Shown here: positions 15,750 through 24,210 of the stretch, piece by piece | How positions within the stretch are numbered: the first letter of the stretch is position 1 | Layout: each line of letters begins with the position of its first letter | Assembly (NCBI RefSeq): GCF_900100495.1 | Contig: NZ_FNCT01000014.1 | Location: 1 to 64,000 of the forward strand | Reading direction: 5' to 3' | DNA length: 64,000 bases | Origin: Pseudomonas benzenivorans | GTDB lineage: Bacteria; Pseudomonadota; Gammaproteobacteria; Pseudomonadales; Pseudomonadaceae | Made by a program: the position numbers and the translations under genes | Notes under the pieces: model-generated | The model's database searches: none | Told to the model about the DNA's origin: nothing | The model's input: only the letters and a program-made list of their open reading frames with translations

Positions 15750-16409
15750 ATGCGCATTCTGCTGGTCGAGGACGACAAGGCCCTCGGTGAAGGCATCCGC
15801 ACCGCCCTCAAGCCCGAGGGCTACACCGTCGACTGGCTGCAGGACGGGGCCAGCGCGCTGCACGCCCTGAGCCACGAGAGCTTCGAGCTGGCGGTGCTCG
15901 ACCTCGGCCTGCCGCGGATGGACGGCCTGGAGCTGCTCAGGCGCCTGCGCGCGGCGGCCAACCCGGTGCCGGTGCTGGTGCTGACCGCCCGCGACGCCAC
16001 CAGCGACCGCATCGCCGGGCTGGACGCCGGCGCCGACGACTACCTGGTCAAGCCCTTCGACGTCGCCGAACTCAAGGCGCGCCTGCGCGCCCTGCTGCGG
16101 CGCAGCTTCAACCGCCCGCAACCGGCCCTGGAGTACCGCGGCATCAGCCTCGACCCGGTCAGCCAGGCGGTGAGCTTCCAGGGCCAGGCGGTCAACCTGC
16201 CGCGCAAGGAGTTCCTCCTGCTGCACGAACTGCTCGCCCAGCCGGGCCGGGTGCTGACCCGCGACAAGCTGCAGCAGGCGCTCTACGGCTGGGGCGAGGA
16301 AGTCGAGAGCAACGCCCTGGAGGTGCACGTGCACCACCTGCGCAAGAAGTTCTTCCCCGAGCTGATCCGCACCGTGCGCGGGGTCGGCTACCTGGTGGAC
16401 AAGGCCTGA
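15750..16409 (+). CDS. OmpR-family response regulator, PmrA/QseB-like
   Basis: A 219-residue response regulator. The receiver domain has acidic pocket ED at 8-9, phospho-acceptor D51 in LAVLDLGLPRMDG and K101 in YLVKPF. A C-terminal winged helix (LTRDKLQQALYGWGEEVESNALEVHVHHLRKKF) binds DNA, usually at HTTAAK direct repeats in this subfamily. Its stop overlaps the kinase start (ATGA-type, 1-bp shared boundary), so they are one unit. It probably controls the operon that ends with it through the box at 11332. Confidence 0.92.
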   Translation: MRILLVEDDKALGEGIRTALKPEGYTVDWLQDGASALHALSHESFELAVLDLGLPRMDGLELLRRLRAAANPVPVLVLTARDATSDRIAGLDAGADDYLVKPFDVAELKARLRALLRRSFNRPQPALEYRGISLDPVSQAVSFQGQAVNLPRKEFLLLHELLAQPGRVLTRDKLQQALYGWGEEVESNALEVHVHHLRKKFFPELIRTVRGVGYLVDKA

Positions 16410-17872
16410 TGCGCTCGATCCGTGCCCGCACCCTGCTGCTGGTGCTGAGCCTGCTCGGCCTGACCACCAGCCTGATCTCCTACAAGAGCTACCGCGACGC
16501 CCAGCACGAGATCGAGGAACTGTTCGACGCCCAGCTGGCGCAGACCGCGCGCCTGCTCGAGGGCATGGTCAGCCGCGACATGCCGCTGGCCGCGCGCCGG
16601 GCCATCCAGGACGCGCTCGATCAGGCGGTGCTGGCGCAACGGCAGGCAGGCGACGAAGCCCTGGCCGGCGGCCATCGCTACGAGAGCAAACTGGCCTTCC
16701 AGGTCCTCGATGAACGCGGCCGGGTGCTGCTGCAGTCGGCCAGCGCCCCGGCCGGGGTACTCGAGCAGATGGTCGCCGACCTGCAGCGCCAGGACGGCAA
16801 CGCCCAGGTTTTGGCCCCGGGCGAGCCGCTGGCGAAGATCGCCGAGCGCCTGGCCGGCTACCAGCGCATCCGCCTGGGCCAGCATCACTGGCGCCTGTTC
16901 ATCCTGCGCGACCCGCGCGACAGCCACTGGATCCTGGTCGGCGAACGCCAGGATGTGCGCGGCGAACTGGTGGAGAAAGTCGCCCTGCGCAGCCTGCTGC
17001 CCGACCTGGTCGGCCTGCCGCTGCTCGCCCTGCTGGTGTGGCTGGCGGTGGGCTGGGGCCTGCGCCCGCTGCAGCGGATGGCCGAGTCGATCAAGGCGCG
17101 CGCACCGGACAACCTGGCGCCGCTGGTGCTCTCGCCGCTGCCGGTCGAGCTGGAGCCCATGGGCGCCGCCATCAACCGCCTGCTGCTGCAGGTCAACCAG
17201 CTGCTCGAGCAGGAAAAGCGCTTCATCGCCGACGCCGCCCACGAGCTGCGCACGCCGCTGGCGGTGTTGCGCATCCACGCGCAGAACGCCCAGGACGCCC
17301 GCGACCCGGCCGACCGCGACGAAGCCCTGCGCCAGCTCGGCGGCGGCGTCGAGCGCGCCACCCGGGTGGTGACCCAGCTGCTGACCCTGGCGCGCCTCGA
17401 CCCCAACGTCGCGCAGCTGGCCATGGCCGAACTGGATCTGCTCGGCTACCTGCGCAACGAGCTGGCCGAACTGACCCCGCTGGCCCTGGCCCGTCAGCAG
17501 GAGCTGACCCTGGAGGCCGCCGAGCCCGGCGACTACCGCCTGCTCGCCGATGGCCCGAGCCTGGGCACCCTGCTGCAGAACCTGGTCGGCAATGCGCTGC
17601 AATACAGCCCGAGCGGCGGGCGCATCCAGGTGCTGCTCGAGGCCCGAGCCGACGAGCTGCTGCTGCGCATCCAGGACAGCGGCCCGGGCGTGCCTGCCGA
17701 GCAGCGGCAGCGCCTGTTCGAACGCTTCTACCGCCTGGGCGAGGGCCAGGGCGCCGGCCTCGGCCTGTCGATCGTGCAGCGGGTAGTCGAGCTGCACCGC
17801 GGCCGCATCGAATTAGGCGACTCGCCGCTGGGCGGCCTGGAAGTCTGCGTGCACCTGCCGCGGCGCCGCTAG
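16409..17872 (+). CDS. Sensor histidine kinase, QseC/PmrB-like
   Basis: A 487-residue inner-membrane kinase. Transmembrane helix 1 is at about residues 8-25 and is followed by a periplasmic region that begins like the 2CSK_N domain (SYRDAQHEIEELFDAQLAQTARLLEG). Helix 2 lies near residues 190-212, then HAMP, then the phospho-acceptor His in DAAHELRTPLAVLRIHAQ. ATP-binding N, G1 and G2 boxes follow (LVGNALQYSP, DSGPGVP, GAGLGLSIV). It is the partner of the preceding regulator. The signal is unknown; proximity suggests a product of, or stress handled by, the upstream enzymes. Confidence 0.92.
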   Translation: MRSIRARTLLLVLSLLGLTTSLISYKSYRDAQHEIEELFDAQLAQTARLLEGMVSRDMPLAARRAIQDALDQAVLAQRQAGDEALAGGHRYESKLAFQVLDERGRVLLQSASAPAGVLEQMVADLQRQDGNAQVLAPGEPLAKIAERLAGYQRIRLGQHHWRLFILRDPRDSHWILVGERQDVRGELVEKVALRSLLPDLVGLPLLALLVWLAVGWGLRPLQRMAESIKARAPDNLAPLVLSPLPVELEPMGAAINRLLLQVNQLLEQEKRFIADAAHELRTPLAVLRIHAQNAQDARDPADRDEALRQLGGGVERATRVVTQLLTLARLDPNVAQLAMAELDLLGYLRNELAELTPLALARQQELTLEAAEPGDYRLLADGPSLGTLLQNLVGNALQYSPSGGRIQVLLEARADELLLRIQDSGPGVPAEQRQRLFERFYRLGEGQGAGLGLSIVQRVVELHRGRIELGDSPLGGLEVCVHLPRRR

Positions 17873-17921
17873 TGTGCTGTTTCGCAATAATCAATGCTCA
17901 AGCGGCTGTGGCCGGCTTGTG

Positions 17922-17979
17922 TAGGGTGCGCCGTGCGCACCACTGCCAACCGGGTGCCTGGTGCGCGCAGCGCACCCTA
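17922..17979. repeat. TAGGGTGCGC inverted-repeat element, copy 3 (short)
   Basis: A 58-bp version begins TAGGGTGCGCCGTGCGCACC and ends GCGCAGCGCACCCTA, without the GGCCGCCTAGGCC core of the longer copies. It lies between the convergent kinase and DUF488 genes and may act as a transcription-ending hairpin. Confidence 0.75.
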
Positions 17980-18021
17980 CGAGCCGGCGTCATCGCAACA
18001 CTAATTTTGCGGCAACAGACC

Positions 18022-18408
18022 CTAGCCCAGCCGTGCACCGCGGGCCTGCAACAGTTCGCGCAGCACCGAGCGATGGCAATGGCGCTCGTCCTCGCAGTAG
18101 CAACCGATGGCCAGCGCGGTCTGCTGCGACAGCGCCGCCAGCAGGTCGAGCAGCTGGCTGGGCGCCGGCGCGCTCATCTCGGCCTTGAACTTGCGCAGAA
18201 ACGCGGCCCAGGCCTTTTCGTCCGCGGCGGCCTTGCCCTCGGCCATCAGCTCGGCGCTGGGCGACAGCAGCGGCAACCAGAGGTCGTAGAAATCCCGGCT
18301 CGCGAACTCGGCCTTGGGCACCCCGCGCGGCGGCCGGCGTACCGTGCCCAGGCGCAGGCCTTCTCCGGCCTGGCGCGGCGTGCCCAGGCGAACGATATGG
18401 ATAGCCAT
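18022..18408 (-). CDS. DUF488-family protein
   Basis: A 128-residue small cytoplasmic protein of the DUF488/YeaO family. It starts IHIVRLGTPR, has the family segment FYDLWLPLLSPSAEL and ends with the conserved Cys-rich motif IGCYCEDERHCHRSVLRELL. No biochemical role is established for the family to my knowledge. It follows the thioesterase gene by 21 bp on the same strand and is probably co-transcribed. Confidence 0.8.
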   Translation of the reverse strand: MAIHIVRLGTPRQAGEGLRLGTVRRPPRGVPKAEFASRDFYDLWLPLLSPSAELMAEGKAAADEKAWAAFLRKFKAEMSAPAPSQLLDLLAALSQQTALAIGCYCEDERHCHRSVLRELLQARGARLG

Positions 18409-18429
18409 GCTCGGCTCCTCGCTGGCGGG

Positions 18430-18855
18430 TTACTTGAGGCTGGAGGGCAGCACCTCGAAATCGTCGCTGCGCGCCAGGGTATCGAGGGCGGCGAGCAGCG
18501 CCGCCGGCGGCACCGTCAGCTTGCGCGCGCCCAGGTCCAGCCAGCCGCCGGTGGAAGTCACCCGGGCCGCCAGCTTGCCGTCGGGACGGCGGAACTCGTT
18601 GCGCATGCGAAAGCGGCTGCCGTCCGCGGCCATGGCGATTATCTCCAGGCTGACACGGAGGCGATCGAGCAGACCGGCCTCCTTGAAATACTCGATCTCG
18701 TCCTTCATCACCACCGGCCCCAGGCGCAGACGCATGAACTCGCTCATGGCAAAGCCGTGCTCGGCGAAGAACAGCATGCGCACATCGGCGGACTTGTCCA
18801 GGTAGGCGGTGTTGCGCATGTGCGCGTTGAAATCCATATCGCCCCAACCGGCCAT
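18430..18855 (-). CDS. Acyl-CoA thioesterase (4HBT hot-dog fold)
   Basis: A 141-residue hot-dog-fold thioesterase; AGWGDMDFNAHMRNTAYLDKSADVR carries the catalytic Asp of the 4HBT family. The best ribosome binding site (AGGAG, six bases before an ATG at 18873) leads to a two-codon frame, ATG-TAC-TAA. After CAA CAA CTG in the same frame comes the ATG at 18855. The N-terminus therefore seems cut by a nonsense codon at position 3, with translation likely restarting at 18855. Loss of about six residues before the first strand may be tolerated. It is upstream of DUF488. Confidence 0.8.
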   Translation of the reverse strand: MAGWGDMDFNAHMRNTAYLDKSADVRMLFFAEHGFAMSEFMRLRLGPVVMKDEIEYFKEAGLLDRLRVSLEIIAMAADGSRFRMRNEFRRPDGKLAARVTSTGGWLDLGARKLTVPPAALLAALDTLARSDDFEVLPSSLK

Positions 18856-18873
18856 CAGTTGTTGTTAGTACAT

Positions 18874-19177
18874 GGCAACTCCTGCACAAAGACTCGCTCG
18901 CCATTCACTCTAGTCGGCTTCGACCGGCACGGCCGGCGCCCTGGCCACGCCGATGCCTCAGCGGCGGGCTGCACCCACGCCTGGAGACGCGGTCTGCACA
19001 GATTCGCCAGGCCCGAGCACGCCGTGCGGCAGTGGTCAGCCAGGCTGCCTCGCTGAGGTTCTGAGACAAGGCGCCGCGACGAGTCACAGCAGGGCTATGG
19101 CGAGGAGCGGCAGCGCGGTATCAGGGCTCAGGCGTCGAAATGGACTAACTGAATTGACCAAACAGGCCACTAGCGCC
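18874..19177. other. Non-coding gap, no gene seen
   Basis: About 300 bp between the thioesterase leader and the 3' end of the next minus-strand gene. I see no convincing coding frame, palindrome or RNA gene. A promoter for the thioesterase/DUF488 pair should lie at its left end. Confidence 0.5.
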
Positions 19178-19897
19178 TCAGCGGAACTGCAGCTCGCTCA
19201 GGTCGATCGAAACCAGCAGCTGGTCTTCCAGCGCCTGGTTGTCCGGCCCGCGCCTGAAGGCCCGGCGCGTGCTGGGGAAGCGGATGCCGTCCGCCTCGGC
19301 ATAGTCGTGGACATACTGGGCAGCGGCGAAACCGCCGGCCACCTCCACGCTGTAGTCATGCCGGCGCAGCAGCAAGTCGCGATCGAAGTAGAAGTCCTGC
19401 ACCTCGCTGTGGGTCGCGATCGAGCGCGGAAAACGCACCCGCAGCCGCCGCCAGTCCCCACTGGGCGAATGCCAGGGCTCGATCTCCTGCACGCTGACAC
19501 CGGGCCACAGCAGGAAGAACGGCGTGGTCAGGTAGGTCCACATCGCGTAGCCATTGAAGTACGCCCGCTGCAGCGGATCCCAGGGCGTGTCCATGGCATG
19601 TCCGGCAAAGGACTCGCGGGGATTGGCGCGCTGGGCGACAACCTGGCCGTCGAGGGTCTCGATGGCGATCCGCTGCGGGGTGAAGTCGGTGCGCCGGTCG
19701 GGCGCACCGTAGGGGCTGACCGAGGCCCACTGTTCGTGCAGCGCGACGCTCATCCGCCGCGGCGTGGCGTCCTGGTGCAAGCCCTTGAGCCCCCACAAGG
19801 CGCCGCCGGTGACGATGGTCGCCTGCACCTGTTGCAGCCCTATCCAGCGTTGCAGGCCGCCGTGCGCCTCGATGATCTGTTCGACGAAATCGCTCAT
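19178..19897 (-). CDS. Conserved hypothetical protein
   Basis: A 239-residue protein I do not recognise beyond a likely lipoprotein-sorting-like beta-rich fold. It starts MSDFVEQIIEAHGGLQRWIGL and has repeated strand-forming stretches (VTGGALWGLKGLHQDATPRRMSVAL, DFYFDRDLLLRRHDYSVEVAGG, DGIRFPSTRRAFRR). There is no signal peptide or membrane helix. GAGGAG sits six bases before the ATG. It lies 51 bp downstream of an SDR on the same strand, and the pair probably forms an operon. Confidence 0.7.
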   Translation of the reverse strand: MSDFVEQIIEAHGGLQRWIGLQQVQATIVTGGALWGLKGLHQDATPRRMSVALHEQWASVSPYGAPDRRTDFTPQRIAIETLDGQVVAQRANPRESFAGHAMDTPWDPLQRAYFNGYAMWTYLTTPFFLLWPGVSVQEIEPWHSPSGDWRRLRVRFPRSIATHSEVQDFYFDRDLLLRRHDYSVEVAGGFAAAQYVHDYAEADGIRFPSTRRAFRRGPDNQALEDQLLVSIDLSELQFR

Positions 19898-19948
19898 CTG
19901 CTTCTCCTCGGCCGCGCGGGCCGTTGCTCTGCTAAGGGCGGACCGGTT

Positions 19949-20761
19949 TCAGCGGGCCCGGTCGGCCAGGCGATAGCGCTGCGCCGGCAGCTGCCGCGAC
20001 AGGTTGGGCAGCAGGTGCTGGCGAGCCGTCTGGTAGGCCTGCCAGTCGGCGATTTCCGGCAACGACGGCAGCGTGATCGACTCGCCCTGGTCGAGGCCGG
20101 CCAGCGCCGCGTCGACCAGGTCCTGCGCCTGCATCACGATCTCGCCGGGCAGATGGGCGACCGGGGTGCCGGCGCCTTCCCAGAAGTCGGTGGCGATGGC
20201 GCCGGGCAACACCGCCTGGATGCGCACCTGCTTGTCCGCCAGCTCGTGCTGCAGCGATTGGCTGAAGGCCAGCACGAAGGCCTTGGTGCCCCCGTACACG
20301 CCGTTGAGGAGTTCCGGCGCTATGCCGACGATCGAGGCGATATTGATGATGGTCCCGCCCTGGCGCGCGACGAATCCCGGCACCGCGGCATAGGTCAGGC
20401 GGGTCAGCGCGGTCACGTTCAGCTCGATCATCCGGGTCATCCGCTCGACGTCGGAGTCCAGCAGCGGCGCCGTCGCTCCCACGCCCGCATTGTTGACCAG
20501 CAGGCTGATGCGCGCATCGCTTCGCAGCAGCTGCTCGACCCGCGCCAGGTCGGCCTTGTCGTTGAGGTCGGCGACCAGCACCTCGACGCTGCGCCCGCTC
20601 TGCTCGCTCAGCCGCTGCGCCAGTTGCTCCAGGCGTTCGCGGTTGCGCGCCACCAGGACGAGGTCGTAGCCGCGCCGGGCGAGACGCTCGGCATAGATCG
20701 CACCGATGCCGGTGGAGGCACCGGTAACCAGGGCGGTACCGTTCGAGGGTTGCATAGCCAT
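19949..20761 (-). CDS. Short-chain dehydrogenase/reductase
   Basis: A 270-residue SDR with TGASTGIG near the N-terminus, NNAG, and the catalytic S in NIASIVG and Y-x3-K in YGGTKAFVLAFS. Arg in VARNRERL suggests NADP(H). AGGAG six bases upstream fixes the ATG at 20761. It is divergent from a GlxA-type AraC regulator across 116 bp, an arrangement in which the regulator often controls the enzyme. Substrate unknown. Confidence 0.87.
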   Translation of the reverse strand: MAMQPSNGTALVTGASTGIGAIYAERLARRGYDLVLVARNRERLEQLAQRLSEQSGRSVEVLVADLNDKADLARVEQLLRSDARISLLVNNAGVGATAPLLDSDVERMTRMIELNVTALTRLTYAAVPGFVARQGGTIINIASIVGIAPELLNGVYGGTKAFVLAFSQSLQHELADKQVRIQAVLPGAIATDFWEGAGTPVAHLPGEIVMQAQDLVDAALAGLDQGESITLPSLPEIADWQAYQTARQHLLPNLSRQLPAQRYRLADRAR

Positions 20762-20816
20762 GTGGATCTCCTGTGCGTTTCAACAGGAGAATATGCGCCC
20801 TTGAGCCCGTCTTAAA

Positions 20817-20830
20817 TGTCGTATATACAG
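20817..20830. promoter_or_regulatory. Possible operator/-10 between SDR and GlxA-type regulator
   Basis: A perfect 8-bp palindrome GTATATAC (20821-20828) lies in an AT-rich patch of the divergent gap, and could serve as a -10 region or an operator. Evidence is composition and position only. Confidence 0.3.
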
Positions 20831-20877
20831 CTTTTTAGGACACACCTTTTTCCTTCGGCCAGCATCCGGGAGCAGGC

Positions 20878-21813
20878 ATGCAGCGCATCGGTTTCGTGGT
20901 CTTTCCTGGGTTCCAGGTGATGAGCTTCTCCGTCATCAGCGTCTTCGAGCTGGCCAACCTGGCCGTCCCGGAGCCGGTCTACAGCGTCAGCCTGCTGTCG
21001 GAAACGGGCGGGCTGGTGCGCTCCTCGGCAGGCTTCGCGGTCGAGACCGAAGCGTTCGCCACGCAGGCCCTGGACACCCTGATCATCGGCGCGGCCACCC
21101 AGATCCAGCCGGCATCCCCGGCGCTGCTGGCGTTCGTGCGGCGCTCGGCGCACAGCGCCCGGCGCGTCGCCGGACCTTGCACCGGGGCCTTCACCCTGGC
21201 CGAGGCGGGCCTGCTGGATGGCCGGCGGGCGACCACCCACTGGCATTTCGCCGGCGATCTGCGCCGCCGCTTCCCGCGGGTCAAGCTGGAGGAGGACCGC
21301 ATCTTCATCGTCGATGGTAACCTCTGGACCTCGGCCGGCATGACCGCGGTCATCGACCTGGCCCTGGCGATGGTCGAGCAGGACCTGGGGCCGGAGATCG
21401 CCCGTTCCGTCGCCAGGAGCCTGGTGGTCTATCACCGGCGCGCCGGCGGGCAGTCGCAGTTCTCGGCGCTGGCGAAGCTGGAACCCAAGTCCGACCGCAT
21501 CCAGAAGGCCCTGGATTTCGCCAAGCACAACCTGCGCAGCCCGCTGGCGGTGGAGCAACTGGCCGAAGCCGCGAGCCTCAGCGTCCGCCAGTTCAGCCGA
21601 GCATTTCGCAGCGAAACCGGCCAATCGCCGGCCAAGGCGGTGGAGAACCTGCGCGTCGAGGCCGCACGGCTGCTGATCGAGCAGGGCCGCCTGTCGATGG
21701 ACACGATCGCCGATGAAACCGGCTTCGCCGACCGCGAGCGGATGCGCCGGGCCTTCCTGCGCACCATCGGCCAGCCGCCGCAGATGGTCAGGCGCAGCGC
21801 CAGGGTGAGCTGA
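20878..21813 (+). CDS. GlxA-type AraC-family transcriptional regulator
   Basis: A 311-residue regulator with an N-terminal DJ-1/PfpI-like domain (IGFVVFPGFQVMSFSVISVFELAN, nucleophile-elbow-like AGPCTGAFTLAEAGLLDG) and a C-terminal AraC DNA-binding domain (LAVEQLAEAASLSVRQFSRAFRSETG and SMDTIADETGFADRERMRRAFLR). It probably controls the divergent SDR operon. No effector can be named. Confidence 0.88.
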   Translation: MQRIGFVVFPGFQVMSFSVISVFELANLAVPEPVYSVSLLSETGGLVRSSAGFAVETEAFATQALDTLIIGAATQIQPASPALLAFVRRSAHSARRVAGPCTGAFTLAEAGLLDGRRATTHWHFAGDLRRRFPRVKLEEDRIFIVDGNLWTSAGMTAVIDLALAMVEQDLGPEIARSVARSLVVYHRRAGGQSQFSALAKLEPKSDRIQKALDFAKHNLRSPLAVEQLAEAASLSVRQFSRAFRSETGQSPAKAVENLRVEAARLLIEQGRLSMDTIADETGFADRERMRRAFLRTIGQPPQMVRRSARVS

Positions 21814-22135
21814 TCGCCGCTGGAGCGGTCGTCGACGGCGCGCGAGCTATCGGGGACAGCCATTAGTGTTGCTGACCGCCCCCTTCTGGCCAGCTCCACC
21901 CTACCGCGACCACCCAGTATGGAGCGGCAGCCCGCGGACATGACCGCCAGCCACCGACGCCGATGCATTACCGGGAAACCGCTTGCGGCAGCCATCCGGG
22001 GCAATCACCGAGTGCCGTTGGACGGCGACACGCATCGCCGAAGCTCCATTGCCGCCAGGCAGCTCGCCAGAGTCGACTGGAGCATGCGTCTGCCGCAGCA
22101 GCGCTGCCCCTTGGGGCAGCGCCTTGGGTGACGGC
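21814..22135. other. Convergent intergenic gap with hairpin, no gene seen
   Basis: About 320 bp with no coding frame I would support. At its right end GCGCTGCCCC (22101-22110) and GGGGCAGCGC (22113-22122) form a strong hairpin between two convergent genes. It lacks a T-run, so it is only a possible terminator. Confidence 0.5.
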
Positions 22136-23338
22136 TTATTCGATGACGGGGATCAGCGGGTCGGCGGCAGCCAGCGCGTCGGCACGGTTGGCTGCCGGCG
22201 GGTAGATCAAGATGTTGTTGATATGGTTCTTGAGCTGCTTGCCCGCCTCCCTGACCTGCTTGACCTGGCGGTCCCAGCCCTCGGTTAACAGCGCGCCCCA
22301 GCCCCCCAGATCCAGGCAGGTCGCGTACTTGGGCTGGCGGTAGGGAATCGGCTCGACCCCGAGCAGGCTGGCGGCCACATTATTGCCGGCCGAACGCCCC
22401 AGGGCGATGGCGTGCTGGCAGGTCATCAGGGCGTAGTTACCCAGCTCATCGGTCGCCGCATAGGCGACGTCGCCGGTGGCGAAGATGGCGTCCTGGCCGA
22501 TGACCCTGAGGTTGCCGTCGACATGCAGACGGCCGAGACCATCGCGCTGCGCCGGGATCTGCGCGGTCAACGAACTGGCCCGCACCCCGACGGTCCACAC
22601 CACCGTACTGGCCTCGATGCGTTCGCCGTCCGCCAGGCTCACGCCGCCGGCATCGACCGCGACCACCGAGCTGTTCAGACGCCACTCGACGCCCAGTTCC
22701 GCCGAGGCCTCGGCAACCAGCGCATGCGGGCCCTTGCCCAGGGCGCCGCCGATCTCGCTGCCGCGATCGACCACTATCACCCGCACATCGGCCGCCTCGC
22801 CCAACACGGCGCGCAGGCGGGCCGGCATCTCGGTGGCGGTCTCGATGCCGGTGAAGCCTCCTCCGGCGACGACCACGGTGTTGCGCGCGCTGGACGCCGG
22901 CAGCCGGCCCAGCGACTTGAGGTGCTGTTCCAGGCGCACCGCCCCCTCGAGCTGATCGACGTCGAAGGCATGCTCGAGGCCCGCCAAGGCCGGACGCACC
23001 AGGTTGCTGCCCGTGGCCAGCACCAGGCGATCGTAGCCCAGCTCGGCGAGATCGCCCTGCGCATCGCGGTAGGTGACTGTCTGGCCGTCCACGTCGATGC
23101 GCTCCGCCGCCCCCTTGATGAACCGCACGCCGACCACGGCGAAGAGTTCGGCGAGCGGCGCGACCATCCGGTGCGCCTCCTGCTCGTAGAAACGCGGACG
23201 CAGGCGTAGCTCGGCCTGGGGCGCCAGTACGGCCACCTCGGTATCCCTGTGGCCGTGCATGTCGAGCAGGCGGGTCGCGCTCAACGCGCTCCACATGCCT
23301 GCAAAACCGGCACCGACGATCAGAATGCGCTGTTTCAT
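22136..23338 (-). CDS. NDH-2-like FAD-dependent pyridine nucleotide oxidoreductase
   Basis: A 400-residue two-dinucleotide-binding flavoprotein. The FAD Rossmann motif is ILIVGAGFAGMWSA at the N-terminus, the second (NADH) motif is VVVAGGGFTGIETATEM, and the C-terminal FAD motif is ATGDVAYA. It resembles type II NADH dehydrogenases or ferredoxin/quinone reductases and should pass electrons from NAD(P)H to a quinone or similar acceptor. GGAG six bases before the ATG at 23338 sets the start; longer versions would run through the operator region. It is divergent from an Rrf2 gene whose likely binding site lies about 100 bp upstream. Confidence 0.85.
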   Translation of the reverse strand: MKQRILIVGAGFAGMWSALSATRLLDMHGHRDTEVAVLAPQAELRLRPRFYEQEAHRMVAPLAELFAVVGVRFIKGAAERIDVDGQTVTYRDAQGDLAELGYDRLVLATGSNLVRPALAGLEHAFDVDQLEGAVRLEQHLKSLGRLPASSARNTVVVAGGGFTGIETATEMPARLRAVLGEAADVRVIVVDRGSEIGGALGKGPHALVAEASAELGVEWRLNSSVVAVDAGGVSLADGERIEASTVVWTVGVRASSLTAQIPAQRDGLGRLHVDGNLRVIGQDAIFATGDVAYAATDELGNYALMTCQHAIALGRSAGNNVAASLLGVEPIPYRQPKYATCLDLGGWGALLTEGWDRQVKQVREAGKQLKNHINNILIYPPAANRADALAAADPLIPVIE

Positions 23339-23440
23339 GTGTGTCTCCAGGTAGGGAAAGAATGCGTGTTCCGAAGGCGCATGCACGGACCGCGAGTCGA
23401 TCATCCCTCCGCTACTGCGATCGAGCTGCATCGCCACCAA

Positions 23441-23469
23441 GTAACTACGACTATAATTGTCGTAGTTAC
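23441..23469. promoter_or_regulatory. Rrf2 operator 1 with -10 in the spacer
   Basis: A perfect inverted repeat, GTAACTACGAC and GTCGTAGTTAC, surrounds a 7-bp AT-rich spacer TATAATT. The spacer reads TATAAT on the plus strand and overlaps TATAGT on the minus strand, so a bound protein would cover promoter elements toward either gene. It shares CGAC-N7-GTCG with the site at 23659. Confidence 0.7.
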
Positions 23470-23658
23470 CCATTGCAAGCTTTTTCCTCGTCCGCTCGGG
23501 CAGCGCTCGCCTCGATCGGCTTGCGTCAGGGCAAAATGCGGCGTTAGCTCCATGGAAACACCGACAAATCTGCAGACAGCCGCCTGCAACTGGACAGGAT
23601 AAAGGCACCTGGCGGCTACCATCCCTTGTGAATAAGCCCGTAAACCCGCAAAATAATG

Positions 23659-23673
23659 CGACTCAATAAGTCG
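23659..23673 (+). promoter_or_regulatory. Rrf2 operator 2 over its own ribosome binding site
   Basis: CGACT, five bases, AGTCG contains the same CGAC-N7-GTCG core as operator 1. It abuts the GGAG at 23673-23676 that serves the Rrf2 ATG at 23683. Autorepression is the simple reading. Confidence 0.55.
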
Positions 23674-23682
23674 GAGTTATTC

Positions 23683-24210
23683 ATGGCGCTATACAGTGCG
23701 GGAGTGGAGTACGGCATCCACTGCCTCCTCTACCTCGCGGATGAAAAGGGCGACGGCCGCGAGGCCAGCGCACGCACGCTCGCCGAGTTGCAAGGTGTCC
23801 CGCAGGAACTGCTGGCCAAGGTTTTCACCAAGCTGGCGAAGGCGAACCTGGTGGTGGCGACCGAGGGTGTGCGAGGGGGCTTCAAGCTGGCGCGGCCAGC
23901 CGACGAGATCAGCGTGCTGGATATCGTTCGGGCCATCGATGGCGACAAGTCGATATTCGAATGCCGCGAGATCCGCGGACGCTGTGCCGTCTTCGAGGGA
24001 TCGCCGCCGAACTGGGCGCTGAGCGGGACCTGCTCGATCCACGCGGTCATGCTGACGGCGCAGAAGCGCATGGAAGAGGCCCTGGCCCAGCAGACGCTGC
24101 TCGACCTCATCCGCCGGGTCGGGCGCAAGTCGCCACCAGCCTTCGGCGAGGAGGTCGTGCGCTGGCTGGACAACCGCCGCGAACACAAGGCGGGGACGCC
24201 CGACGCCTGA
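23683..24210 (+). CDS. Rrf2-family transcriptional regulator
   Basis: A 175-residue Rrf2 repressor with an N-terminal winged helix (VEYGIHCLLYLAD, ARTLAELQGVPQELLAKVFTKLAKANLVVATEGVRGGFKLAR). Three Cys follow in the sensor region: C-x6-C-x15-C (ECREIRGRC ... SGTCS). This could hold an iron-sulfur cluster or act as a thiol switch. GGAG seven bases before the ATG at 23683 is preferred over an ATG at 23656 that would overlap the operator. Its probable targets are itself and the divergent flavoprotein, so redox or electrophile sensing is likely. Confidence 0.88.
   Translation: MALYSAGVEYGIHCLLYLADEKGDGREASARTLAELQGVPQELLAKVFTKLAKANLVVATEGVRGGFKLARPADEISVLDIVRAIDGDKSIFECREIRGRCAVFEGSPPNWALSGTCSIHAVMLTAQKRMEEALAQQTLLDLIRRVGRKSPPAFGEEVVRWLDNRREHKAGTPDA

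Noticed and set aside
23339..23608. Longer start for the NDH-2-like gene
   Set aside because: It would translate through the perfect operator palindrome; GGAG and the Rossmann motif support 23338.
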